Assembly: GCA_964545585.1 (NCBI GenBank) | Contig: CAZJFT010000045.1 | Span: forward strand, 1-7,958 | Direction: 5' to 3' | Length of the DNA: 7,958 nt | DNA from: UBA9642 sp964545585 | GTDB lineage: Archaea > Nanobdellota > Nanobdellia > Woesearchaeales > UBA9642 | Shown: positions 1 through 5,340 of the stretch, one piece after another | How positions within the stretch are numbered: position 1 is the first letter of the stretch | How the letters are laid out: every line of letters starts with the position of its first letter | The notes under the pieces: model-generated | Told to the model about the DNA's origin: nothing | What the model saw: the letters and a program-made list of their open reading frames with translations, nothing else | Database searches by the model: none | Translations under genes and position numbers: made by a program

Positions 1-1252
1 GTCAACAACAGTAGGTAGGCTACTTTTCGATTCAGGAAATGTAGACGAGCAGGCAATGAGAAAGCTTAAGGATAAGGCTCAAGAATTAGGAAAAGGCGGA
101 TTCGAGTTCGCATTCGTCATGGACAATCTTAAGGAAGAGCAGGAGAGAGGAGTAACAATCGATCTTGCACACAAGAGATTTGAGACTGACAAGTATTATT
201 TCACAATAATCGATGCACCCGGTCACAAGGACTTCGTAAAGAACATGATCACTGGAGCATCACAAGCTGATGCAGCAGTACTTGTTTGCGGAGCGAACGA
301 GATCAAGGGAACAGAAGGCATAACAGAATTGCCTCCACAGACTGTAGAGCATTGCAGATTGACTAAGATTCTTGGAGTACAGCAATTGATCGTTGCAGTA
401 AATAAGATGGACATGCAGGGTTATGCACAGGAGAGATTCGAAGGAGTCAAGAAGGTAATAACTGCATTATTGAAGTCTTCAGGATGGAAAGTCGAGGATG
501 TACAGTTCGTCGCAATCGCATCATTGCAAGGAGACAATGTAGTCAAGAAATCAGACAAGATGAGCTGGTATTCAGGACCAACATTGCTTGAAGCAATAAA
601 CAATTTGAAGGTTCCACAGAAACCAACAGAGCTTCCATTGAGGATGCCAATACAGGATGTTTATAACATCACAGGTATCGGAGTAGTGCCGGTAGGAAGG
701 ATAGAGACTGGAGTCATGAAGATAAACGATAAAGTGATTGCAGTACCAGGCAGAGAGGGTAAAGGAGTTCCAGGAGAAGTTAAGAGCATAGAGATGCATC
801 ACGAGCAGATGAAGGAAGCGACTCCAGGAGATAATGTAGGATTATCAGTAAGAGGATTCGGTAAGAAGGATGTTGCAAGAGGAGATGTCATGGGCCACCC
901 AGACAATGTTCCGACAGTCGCAACAGAATTCACGGCACAAGTTGTTGTATTGAACCATCCATCTGTAATCACAGTAGGATACACGCCAGTATTCCACATA
1001 CACACTGCACAGGTTGCATGTCAAGTTACAGAGATTGTCAAGAAGTTGAATCCAATGACTGGAGAGGTATTGCAGGAGAATCCAGACTTCATAAAGAATG
1101 GAGACGCAGCAATAATAAAGTTCAAGCCAACACATCCATTGGTAATTGAGACACAGAAGACAATCCCTCAGTTGTCAAGGTTCGCAATCAGGGACTCTGG
1201 TGCAACTGTAGCAGCAGGAATGTGCATTGACGTAGTCAAGAAACAGATGTAA
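1..1252 (+). CDS. tuf: Translation elongation factor EF-1 alpha (aEF1A), 5'-truncated
   Basis: GTPase that delivers aminoacyl-tRNA to the ribosomal A site in the cytoplasm. The reading frame is open to the left edge. The first full codons, from base 2, read STTVGRLLFDSG, the residues right after the P-loop lysine of GHVDHGKST, so roughly 20 N-terminal residues lie outside the window. About 416 residues are visible, which fits the usual archaeal length once the missing part is added. The switch I threonine (ERGVTID) is at about 155-157, G3 DAPGH at 212-226 and G4 NKMD at 401-412. G5 reads ASLQGDN where SAW-type residues are usual. Domains 2 and 3 follow intact, ending in a RFAIRD block and VAAG. 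The family usually has RDMGQTVAAG; here it is RDSGATVAAG. The next gene on the same strand is rpsJ, 77 bases downstream, the usual archaeal order. Confidence 0.97.
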   Translation, partial: STTVGRLLFDSGNVDEQAMRKLKDKAQELGKGGFEFAFVMDNLKEEQERGVTIDLAHKRFETDKYYFTIIDAPGHKDFVKNMITGASQADAAVLVCGANEIKGTEGITELPPQTVEHCRLTKILGVQQLIVAVNKMDMQGYAQERFEGVKKVITALLKSSGWKVEDVQFVAIASLQGDNVVKKSDKMSWYSGPTLLEAINNLKVPQKPTELPLRMPIQDVYNITGIGVVPVGRIETGVMKINDKVIAVPGREGKGVPGEVKSIEMHHEQMKEATPGDNVGLSVRGFGKKDVARGDVMGHPDNVPTVATEFTAQVVVLNHPSVITVGYTPVFHIHTAQVACQVTEIVKKLNPMTGEVLQENPDFIKNGDAAIIKFKPTHPLVIETQKTIPQLSRFAIRDSGATVAAGMCIDVVKKQM

Positions 1253-1256
1253 ATTA

Positions 1257-1264
1257 TTTTTTTT
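1257..1264 (+). terminator. U8 tract after EF-1 alpha
   Basis: A run of eight T begins four bases after the EF-1 alpha stop and leads into a further T/A-rich stretch to about 1290. Archaeal termination commonly uses such U-runs without a hairpin. Read-through into rpsJ is also possible, so this may be a partial terminator. Confidence 0.5.
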
Positions 1265-1318
1265 ATTTATATTAAATTTATATTATATTCAAATATGGTG
1301 AACTAACCATTCATCATT

Positions 1319-1322
1319 GGTG
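1319..1322 (+). promoter_or_regulatory. Ribosome binding site of rpsJ
   Basis: GGTG lies seven bases before the ATG at 1330 and matches the archaeal anti-Shine-Dalgarno (16S 3' end CACCTCC). It supports the chosen start. The preceding leader contains short complementary segments that could pair with it. Confidence 0.5.
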
Positions 1323-1329
1323 TAAAAAA

Positions 1330-1641
1330 ATGCAGAAAGCAAGAATAAAACTAGCGAGTACAGACATCAACAAGATAAACCAGACTTGTGCATACATCAA
1401 GGATGTTGCAGAAAAGACTGGCGTAGTGATGAAAGGACCTATTCCGTTACCGACAAAGAAATTGAAGGTAACTACAAGAAAAGGACCTGCAGGCAACGGT
1501 TCAGCATCATGGGATAGATTCGAGATGAGAGTTCACAAGAGACTTATAGACTTAGGCATAGATGAGAGAGCATTAAGGCTTGTAATGAAAGTCCCAATCC
1601 CAGAAGGACTCAATATTGAAATTGAGATGATTGACGAGTAA
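1330..1641 (+). CDS. rpsJ: Small ribosomal subunit protein uS10
   Basis: Component of the head of the 30S subunit. At 103 residues it has the usual archaeal length. Recognisable features are the N-terminal RIKLASTD strand, the GPIPLPTKK loop (about residues 36-44), the basic extended segment with TRKGPAG, the FEMRVHKRLID helix/strand block and the C-terminal VPIPEGLNIEIEM strand. The start is the ATG at 1330 with a GGTG seven bases upstream. It follows EF-1 alpha on the same strand, the usual archaeal pairing, so co-transcription is likely. An AT-rich TATA-like stretch at about 1265-1285 could also give it its own start. A weak T-rich stretch (1647-1662) follows the stop. I see no unusual residues or truncation. 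Confidence 0.97.
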   Translation: MQKARIKLASTDINKINQTCAYIKDVAEKTGVVMKGPIPLPTKKLKVTTRKGPAGNGSASWDRFEMRVHKRLIDLGIDERALRLVMKVPIPEGLNIEIEMIDE

Positions 1642-1716
1642 GGATTTCTTATATTTTTAATATATTGCATAATAATTTTAACAATAAACAAATTTATTTT
1701 CTTAACATCAACCGTA

Positions 1717-1727
1717 ACCTTTATTAA
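1717..1727 (+). promoter_or_regulatory. TATA-like promoter of the EEP gene pair
   Basis: The segment CCTTTATTAAT is centred about 27 bases before the ATG at 1750. Archaeal transcription usually starts about 26-27 bases after the TATA centre, so the mRNA would begin at or within a base or two of the start codon (leaderless). No Shine-Dalgarno is visible before this ATG, which agrees. Assignment is by spacing and composition only. Confidence 0.5.
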
Positions 1728-1749
1728 TAGTATTTCTCGTGTTTAAAGA

Positions 1750-2505
1750 ATGGTAGAGAAGAGGGAGACTATAAGGATTCTTAACCTTAATATCGAGTAT
1801 GGCGCATCGATAAACAGGGGATATTGGCAGTATATAACTTCATTATGGAAGTATATTATACCACATAACATATTCGCCCTGCAGGCCATATCTAAAGTCA
1901 TCAATCATTGGGATGCAGACATTTGCACGTTTGTAGAGATTGATGGTGGTAGTTTCAGGACGATGCATATCAATTACATGCGAAAACTTGCGAACATGAC
2001 TGTGTTGAAGAAATGGCATTTCTTTCCAGTGAGACACCTCCTTAATTTATCGAATCAAGGGAACGGCATACTCACAAGATATGACATACTGGAGACGCAC
2101 AATTATAAACTAATCACTAGAGGAGAGAACAGGTGCCTAAGCCACACTACAATAAGACTTAATGGAGAGATAATGCATGTCCTCACGACACAACTGGCAT
2201 TAGGAAAAAGATCAAGAAAATATGAATTGATGCAGATAGCCGACATACTAAAGAGAATAAAAGGCCCTATGATATTCACCGGAGATCTTAACACAAGCAA
2301 CGAGGCAGAATTGATAGAGATAGAAAAGACCGGATTAAAAAGGTTGGAAACATCCAAGACATTCCCGAGTTGGAAACCCAGAAGAACCATTGATTACATA
2401 TTCTACAGCGATGATTTTGAAGTATTAAATTATCATGTGATTGATCAATTGAAGATATCCGATCATCTTCCTATAATAGCAGAATTCAGATTGAAAAAAC
2501 ATTGA
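1750..2505 (+). CDS. Endonuclease/exonuclease/phosphatase (EEP) fold protein, first of a tandem pair; catalytic-site His replaced by Gln
   Basis: Predicted metal-dependent phosphodiesterase of the DNase I/AP endonuclease/sphingomyelinase superfamily; the substrate cannot be told. The 251-aa protein holds the family's motifs in order: N14 in LNLNIEYG, metal-binding E63 in FVEID, QGNGILTR (103-110), GDLN with D179 and N181, SWKPRRTIDYIF with D215, and the terminal SDHLP with D238/H239. The one deviation is Q148 in LTTQLALG, where most members have THL. That His is the second catalytic histidine of DNase I-like enzymes; AP endonucleases carry Asn there. The codon is CAA, one base from His. There is no signal peptide or membrane segment. 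The downstream paralogue starts within or 11 bases after this gene's end, so the two form an operon. The start is the ATG at 1750, apparently leaderless. Family assignment is firm, function is not. Confidence 0.9.
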   Translation: MVEKRETIRILNLNIEYGASINRGYWQYITSLWKYIIPHNIFALQAISKVINHWDADICTFVEIDGGSFRTMHINYMRKLANMTVLKKWHFFPVRHLLNLSNQGNGILTRYDILETHNYKLITRGENRCLSHTTIRLNGEIMHVLTTQLALGKRSRKYELMQIADILKRIKGPMIFTGDLNTSNEAELIEIEKTGLKRLETSKTFPSWKPRRTIDYIFYSDDFEVLNYHVIDQLKISDHLPIIAEFRLKKH

Positions 2506-2516
2506 ACGGATTACAG

Positions 2517-3227
2517 ATGAAAATATTATTGCAAAATCTACAATGTGGAGCAAATCTTTCTGAGGGATATTTACATCTAATCTTCGGCTCATGGAAATAT
2601 TTCATGCCACATTCACAGAATCCTATAGAACGGCTTGCATACTATATGAAAGAGGATAATATAGATGCAGGATTATTCACTGAGGCAGATGCGGGATCTT
2701 TCAGGACGAAATATATTGACGAGATAGATTTGATATCAAAAATTTCCGGATTAAAGAACAAATGGTTTTTTTTGACGACAAATTTTGGGAAGATGACAAA
2801 TCAAGGGAATGCCATAGTGTCAAAATATGAAATATTAGAAACAAAAAAATATCGGCTTCCAGGAACTGGGGAACCCAGATTCCTCTGTCAATCGACGATA
2901 AAAGTGAAAAACAAAAAGATAAACTTGTTTGTGACGCACTTGACGCTGAACTATAAGCAAAGACAAGAACAGTTGAAGGAAATAAATTCTATCGTCGGAA
3001 AAATCCGAGGCGCAAGGATACTTATGGGCGACTTCAATATAATCAAAGAGGATGAATTGAAGAGCATTGATTCAGTGAAAAGAATCTCATTCCTGAAAAC
3101 ATATCCTTCCTGGAACCCTAAAAAGTCTCTCGACAACATATTCATAAGCGATGACATAAAGAAATATGAATTATCGACGACAAAAATAAAGATGTCAGAT
3201 CATTTAGGGTTAATATTAGAATTCTAG
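2517..3227 (+). CDS. EEP fold protein, second of the tandem pair
   Basis: Paralogue of the gene just upstream, with the same domain. Counting from the ATG at 2517 (236 aa): N7 in LLQNLQCG, E56 in FTEAD, QGNAIVSKYEILET, an intact catalytic H141 in VTHLTL, GDFN with D172/N174, YPSWNPKKSLDNIF with D206, and terminal SDHLG with D228/H229. Both paralogues also share blocks outside the catalytic motifs, such as SxWKYxxPH, GSFRT and YxILET, so they arose by duplication. In the IDYIF motif, Tyr is replaced by Asn here. The start is uncertain. A TTG at 2502 would overlap the upstream stop by four bases and add five residues; I prefer the ATG because it begins just before the first conserved strand. 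It is probably a cytoplasmic hydrolase; the substrate is unknown. Confidence 0.88.
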   Translation: MKILLQNLQCGANLSEGYLHLIFGSWKYFMPHSQNPIERLAYYMKEDNIDAGLFTEADAGSFRTKYIDEIDLISKISGLKNKWFFLTTNFGKMTNQGNAIVSKYEILETKKYRLPGTGEPRFLCQSTIKVKNKKINLFVTHLTLNYKQRQEQLKEINSIVGKIRGARILMGDFNIIKEDELKSIDSVKRISFLKTYPSWNPKKSLDNIFISDDIKKYELSTTKIKMSDHLGLILEF

Positions 3228-3241
3228 AAGAAAATTAAATA

Positions 3242-3354
3242 CGCCGACGCCCGGATTTGAACCGGGAAACCTTGCGGAACAAGCTTAATGGTTTATTTAT
3301 GTATAAATACATCAATTTCCAGGCTTGCGCAGTACCAGATTGTGCCACGCCGGC
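3242..3354 (-). tRNA. tRNA-Ser(GGA) with a 31-nt intron
   Basis: Read on the minus strand, the acceptor stem pairs GCCGGCG with CGTCGGC (seven pairs, one G-U). The D arm has a GCA/TGC stem with a GG-containing loop, the anticodon stem is CAAGC/GCTTG, and the T arm is CCCGG-TTCAAAT-CCGGG. The anticodon loop begins CTGGAA, giving anticodon GGA at 3318-3320. The variable region is 13 nt (3267-3279) with at most a two-pair stem around GCAA. That makes it class II, and with discriminator G73 (3242) it points to serine rather than leucine. The mature length would be 82 nt. CCA is not encoded. It converges on the second EEP gene, only 14 bases away, and diverges from the 94-aa gene. The D stem's fourth pair is a C/C mismatch. 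Confidence 0.9.
3286..3316 (-). other. tRNA-Ser intron at position 37/38
   Basis: A 31-nt AT-rich insert splits the anticodon loop between positions 37 and 38, the standard archaeal site. Intron CCA (3289-3291) can pair with U33-G34-G35, leaving three-nucleotide bulges AAA and UAA on the two sides. Cutting after the second nucleotide of each bulge restores a seven-base loop. This matches the bulge-helix-bulge cut by the archaeal splicing endonuclease, with a C-U mismatch in the fourth helix position. The intron body can fold on itself through ATGTAT/ATACAT. Confidence 0.85.
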
Positions 3355-3377
3355 ATAAAATAGAAGAAAAAACAGTG

Positions 3378-3389
3378 ATTTTTAAAGCT
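3378..3389 (-). promoter_or_regulatory. TATA-like promoter of tRNA-Ser
   Basis: On the minus strand GCTTTAAAAATC is centred about 30 bases before the mature tRNA 5' end, which predicts a transcript start roughly three bases ahead of the tRNA. The spacing fits an archaeal tRNA promoter. Confidence 0.5.
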
Positions 3390-3395
3390 TTCCGT

Positions 3396-3405
3396 AAAAA
3401 ATAAA
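3396..3405 (+). promoter_or_regulatory. Possible promoter of the 94-aa gene
   Basis: An A-rich box (AAAAATAAAA) is centred about 28 bases before the ATG at 3429, which would give a nearly leaderless transcript. No Shine-Dalgarno is visible. It sits back to back with the tRNA promoter. The box is a poor TATA match, so confidence is low. Confidence 0.3.
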
Positions 3406-3428
3406 AACAGAGCATGTAATTAAACAGT

Positions 3429-3713
3429 ATGATTAATGATATCATAGCTTTAGGTATGGAGAAGCCTAAGCCGGATAGGCATCTTAATGCAACATTAATA
3501 GAACAATTAGACGCTATAAAACCCGCTAATGGATGCGATTCTAATAATCATCATGTGGTTTTTGCGGATTATAGAATAAATGAGTATAGTTCTTTCTTCG
3601 ATATGAAACCAGGCATATGCAGTTGTGGACTCTATTGGAAAACTCTCGCCAATAATGGAACAAACGAATTGAAAGAATATTATATTACTACGGGAAAAAT
3701 ACCTAAAAATTAA
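3429..3713 (+). CDS. Unrecognised 94-aa protein with possible Cys/His metal site
   Basis: I do not recognise this protein. It has no signal peptide or membrane segment. The N-terminal third (about 1-32) looks helical, with LIEQLDAI. The rest carries C36, H41, H42 and a CSC pair (C64, C66) followed by GLYWKTL, so a small zinc-binding fold is possible. The C-terminus is polar and lysine-rich. The start is the ATG at 3429, with a candidate promoter about 28 bases upstream and no ribosome binding site. It diverges from the tRNA-Ser and converges on the 166-aa gene, whose stop codon is separated from its own by a single base. It could be a spurious ORF, but the uninterrupted length in AT-rich DNA, the ordinary amino-acid mix and the snug fit between neighbours favour a real gene. 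Confidence 0.65.
   Translation: MINDIIALGMEKPKPDRHLNATLIEQLDAIKPANGCDSNNHHVVFADYRINEYSSFFDMKPGICSCGLYWKTLANNGTNELKEYYITTGKIPKN
3695..3712 (-). terminator. U-rich tracts downstream of the 166-aa gene
   Basis: On the minus strand, just past the 166-aa gene's stop, two U5 runs occur about six bases apart (A5 runs on the plus strand). They lie inside the last codons of the convergent 94-aa gene. They are plausible U-rich termination sites. Confidence 0.4.
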
Positions 3714-3714
3714 T

Positions 3715-4215
3715 CTAGAACCTGTTCATGTTAAGATAGCTTCGTATCTCATTCTCGACTTCAGTGCAGTCTCTGATTACTTCACCATCGTAACTGCTGG
3801 TGTATATCCTATATACCCATTTATCAAATACATTCTTTATGAAATAGAACGTCGCCCTTGTCTCCCACTTGTTCTCGTAATCGGTAACTACATACGCATC
3901 AAAGTAGAACTCCGCTCTGCCCTTGTTCATCTTGAACTTCATATTGTCCTTTTCAAGATCAACTTCCGTAAGTTTGGAGAATATCATGAATATCCTTATG
4001 TCGAGCCTTGCATAATCTGAAACTTTCTTGTAAGGTATTATCTCAAGTATTATCTGTTTCTCGTTCTGTGAGACATCTTCCCAGTTCTTTATCTCCTGTT
4101 TGTCATACCCGTGATCCTTGAACCATTTGTCAATAAGCCTATATAGCTCTTTAAGATTAAACACGCCTTCATAAGAGAGACTCTTTCCATCGATTAAAGT
4201 TTTTATCTCTGCCAT
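3715..4215 (-). CDS. Unrecognised 166-aa protein, paralogue of the 177-aa gene upstream
   Basis: Function unknown; I cannot place it in a named family. It begins with a strand-helix unit, YEGVFNLKELYRLIDKW (15-31), which matches YTGVFDFEGLYRMMHAW of the neighbour. A KKVSDY segment (63-68) matches its KRVTEY, and KMNKGRAEFYFDA (95-107) plus DY (112-113) match its KMTKSRMEIKLDA plus DY. Alternating hydrophobic residues from about 55 to 140 suggest a beta-rich domain. There is no signal peptide or membrane helix, so it is probably cytoplasmic. Composition is aromatic and charged, with a single Cys. The ATG at 4215 has a TATA-like box overlapping the upstream gene's stop codon, so it may be transcribed separately from its paralogue as well as with it. 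The coding case is strong because of the paralogy. Confidence 0.85.
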   Translation of the reverse strand: MAEIKTLIDGKSLSYEGVFNLKELYRLIDKWFKDHGYDKQEIKNWEDVSQNEKQIILEIIPYKKVSDYARLDIRIFMIFSKLTEVDLEKDNMKFKMNKGRAEFYFDAYVVTDYENKWETRATFYFIKNVFDKWVYRIYTSSYDGEVIRDCTEVENEIRSYLNMNRF

Positions 4216-4243
4216 TTCAACCCATATTTGACCTTAGTATGAC

Positions 4244-4253
4244 TATTTAATAA
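4244..4253 (-). promoter_or_regulatory. Possible promoter of the 166-aa gene
   Basis: On the minus strand TTATTAAATA overlaps the stop codon (4247-4249) of the 177-aa gene. It lies about 34 bases before the ATG at 4215, predicting a leader of only a few bases. Evidence is position and composition only. Confidence 0.35.
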
Positions 4254-4780
4254 GCGTTTGTACCTGAATAAAGCTCCAGGTATTTTTTAATTTTGTGATG
4301 TAAATCATACATATTGTATGTTAATGCGTCAGCATATTTTATCCTCCACTCCCAATAGATGACCTTGTTCTGGTAAAATTCGCCTAGTTTTTTTGCAAAA
4401 GCGCCTTTTCCTGAAAATTTTTTAGTATAATCCATTTCTAATTTCGCATCAAGCTTTATCTCCATCCTAGACTTTGTCATTTTTATCTTCTTTCCTTCCT
4501 TTATCACTTCCACCTCTGCAAAATCCCATAGATGGAACTTCACCTCTATATATTCCTTGATGTATTCGGTGACTCTTTTCTCCGCATACCATTCTATCTC
4601 CAATTCATTCCCGAATGGGGTGAATACCTTGTCCTTATACCTGTTCTCATGGAACTCAAATCTCTTATTTACGAGCCATGCATGCATCATCCTATACAAT
4701 CCTTCGAAGTCGAACACACCAGTATATCTTATCATCACTGGATCGCTCTCAAGAACACTGAATGCATCTTTTAACGCCAT
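4247..4780 (-). CDS. Unrecognised 177-aa protein, first of the orphan paralogue pair
   Basis: Function unknown. The protein opens with a short leader, then the conserved YTGVFDFEGLYRMMHAW unit (19-35). An acidic/aromatic segment follows with ELEIEWYAEKRVTEY (59-73), then strands such as IEVKFHLWDFAEVEV (78-92), the KIKMTKSRMEIKLDA block (98-112) and DY (117-118). A WEWRIKYADAL segment and a C-terminal helix (about 157-171) end it. It has no Cys, signal peptide or transmembrane segment. Against the 166-aa paralogue, similarity is spread along the length but identity is low, so the duplication is old or the proteins evolve fast. The ATG at 4780 has a TATA-like box about 27 bases upstream, implying a leaderless mRNA. 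Proteins of this look seem familiar to me from DPANN genomes, but I cannot verify that. Confidence 0.87.
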   Translation of the reverse strand: MALKDAFSVLESDPVMIRYTGVFDFEGLYRMMHAWLVNKRFEFHENRYKDKVFTPFGNELEIEWYAEKRVTEYIKEYIEVKFHLWDFAEVEVIKEGKKIKMTKSRMEIKLDAKLEMDYTKKFSGKGAFAKKLGEFYQNKVIYWEWRIKYADALTYNMYDLHHKIKKYLELYSGTNAY

Positions 4781-4801
4781 AGTAAAACTTTAAAGAAACT
4801 G

Positions 4802-4813
4802 GTATTTAAATAT
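4802..4813 (-). promoter_or_regulatory. TATA-like promoter of the 177-aa gene
   Basis: The minus strand reads AATATTTAAATAC, centred about 27 bases before the ATG at 4780. The predicted transcript start falls on the start codon, so the message would be leaderless; no Shine-Dalgarno is visible. Confidence 0.5.
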
Positions 4814-4872
4814 TGCGCTAGTGTTACGCCAAAAAAAGGACAAAAAATGATCAGATATGAAAATACGAAAAA

Positions 4873-4883
4873 ATATATAAATA
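4873..4883 (+). promoter_or_regulatory. TATA-like promoter of the 116-aa membrane protein gene
   Basis: ATATATAAATA is a good TATA match. The usual spacing puts the transcript start near 4904-4905, at the very beginning of the GAGGTG ribosome binding site. The leader would be about 11-12 bases. Confidence 0.5.
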
Positions 4884-4903
4884 TAAGGTTCGGATTATGA
4901 TGT

Positions 4904-4909
4904 GAGGTG
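4904..4909 (+). promoter_or_regulatory. Strong ribosome binding site of the 116-aa gene
   Basis: GAGGTG, complementary to the archaeal 16S 3' end, lies six bases before the ATG at 4916. It fixes this start and is the clearest Shine-Dalgarno in the middle of the window. Confidence 0.7.
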
Positions 4910-4915
4910 CTCTAA

Positions 4916-5266
4916 ATGAAAAATAATGAAAGTTTTATCTTACTTACAATATTAGGCACAGTGGCCCTTGTCGGGGTTCTGCTCATGATTAATGGTGCAG
5001 GAAAGGATAATATTGGAAGAGCATATGCTTCAGACTCTACAAGCCTCGATATGGTTTCCGGAGAAGAATATTTGATATATGGAAGACAGGTGTATCTAGA
5101 GTATATAGACGTAGACACCACTGTATTTAGCATTGAAGGAGTATCCGTAAAAATCCCTAATGGAGAAAAAGTGACTTATGATGGATTAGGAATATTCTCT
5201 TATGGCGGAGAAGAGATAGATACCTCAAACAAGATATATAGTGTGAGCGTAGATTTCTATAAGTAG
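4916..5266 (+). CDS. Unrecognised small protein with an N-terminal membrane anchor
   Basis: I do not recognise the family. The 116-aa protein has a short polar N-terminus (MKNNES), then one hydrophobic segment at about 7-26 (ILLTILGTVALVGVLLMI). An acidic, tyrosine-rich domain without cysteines follows to the C-terminus. The likely topology is a single anchor with the domain outside the cell. AYA at 36-38 resembles a signal peptidase site but lies about 12 residues past the hydrophobic segment, so retention as an anchor is more likely. It lacks the basic-Gly class III prepilin site, so a type IV pilin is not supported. The start is fixed by GAGGTG six bases upstream. It stands alone, diverging from the 177-aa gene and converging on aCPSF1. 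The strong ribosome binding site suggests efficient translation. Confidence 0.78.
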   Translation: MKNNESFILLTILGTVALVGVLLMINGAGKDNIGRAYASDSTSLDMVSGEEYLIYGRQVYLEYIDVDTTVFSIEGVSVKIPNGEKVTYDGLGIFSYGGEEIDTSNKIYSVSVDFYK

Positions 5267-5301
5267 AAATAATAGAATAAATTAATTGGAGATGATATAA
5301 T

Positions 5302-5340
5302 AAATTTATTTTATATTCTTTTTTCGCATTCGTTTTATTT
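5302..5340 (+). terminator. T-rich terminator region after the 116-aa gene
   Basis: A T-rich stretch, including TTCTTTTTT at about 5317-5325 and further T-runs to 5340, follows the stop at 5266 in the convergent spacer with aCPSF1. It is a good archaeal U-rich terminator for the plus strand. On the minus strand the same spacer is mostly A-rich and offers only weak U-tracts (5269-5290) for aCPSF1. The palindrome AATAAATTTATT lies at 5299-5310. Confidence 0.5.

Noticed and set aside
223..1135. Minus-strand ORFs opposite EF-1 alpha
   Set aside because: They are shadows of a highly conserved gene; their Cys/Trp-rich composition is typical of antisense frames.
3242..3354. tRNA-Ser as an integration site for a mobile element
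   Set aside because: I saw no second copy of the tRNA 3' end and no integrase gene in the window.
3242..3354. tRNA read as Trp, using CCA in the insert as anticodon
   Set aside because: The CAAGC/GCTTG stem and standard intron position give a normal CUGGAAA loop. The long variable region and G73 also fit Ser; the CCA is better explained as the intron partner of UGG.
4847..4900. 17-codon ORF (ATG at 4847, TGA at 4898)
   Set aside because: It overlaps the TATA box of the 116-aa gene, has no ribosome binding site and has a composition expected from AT-rich DNA.
4916..5030. 116-aa protein as a type IV pilin
   Set aside because: There is no class III prepilin cleavage motif before the hydrophobic segment, and no neighbouring pilus genes.
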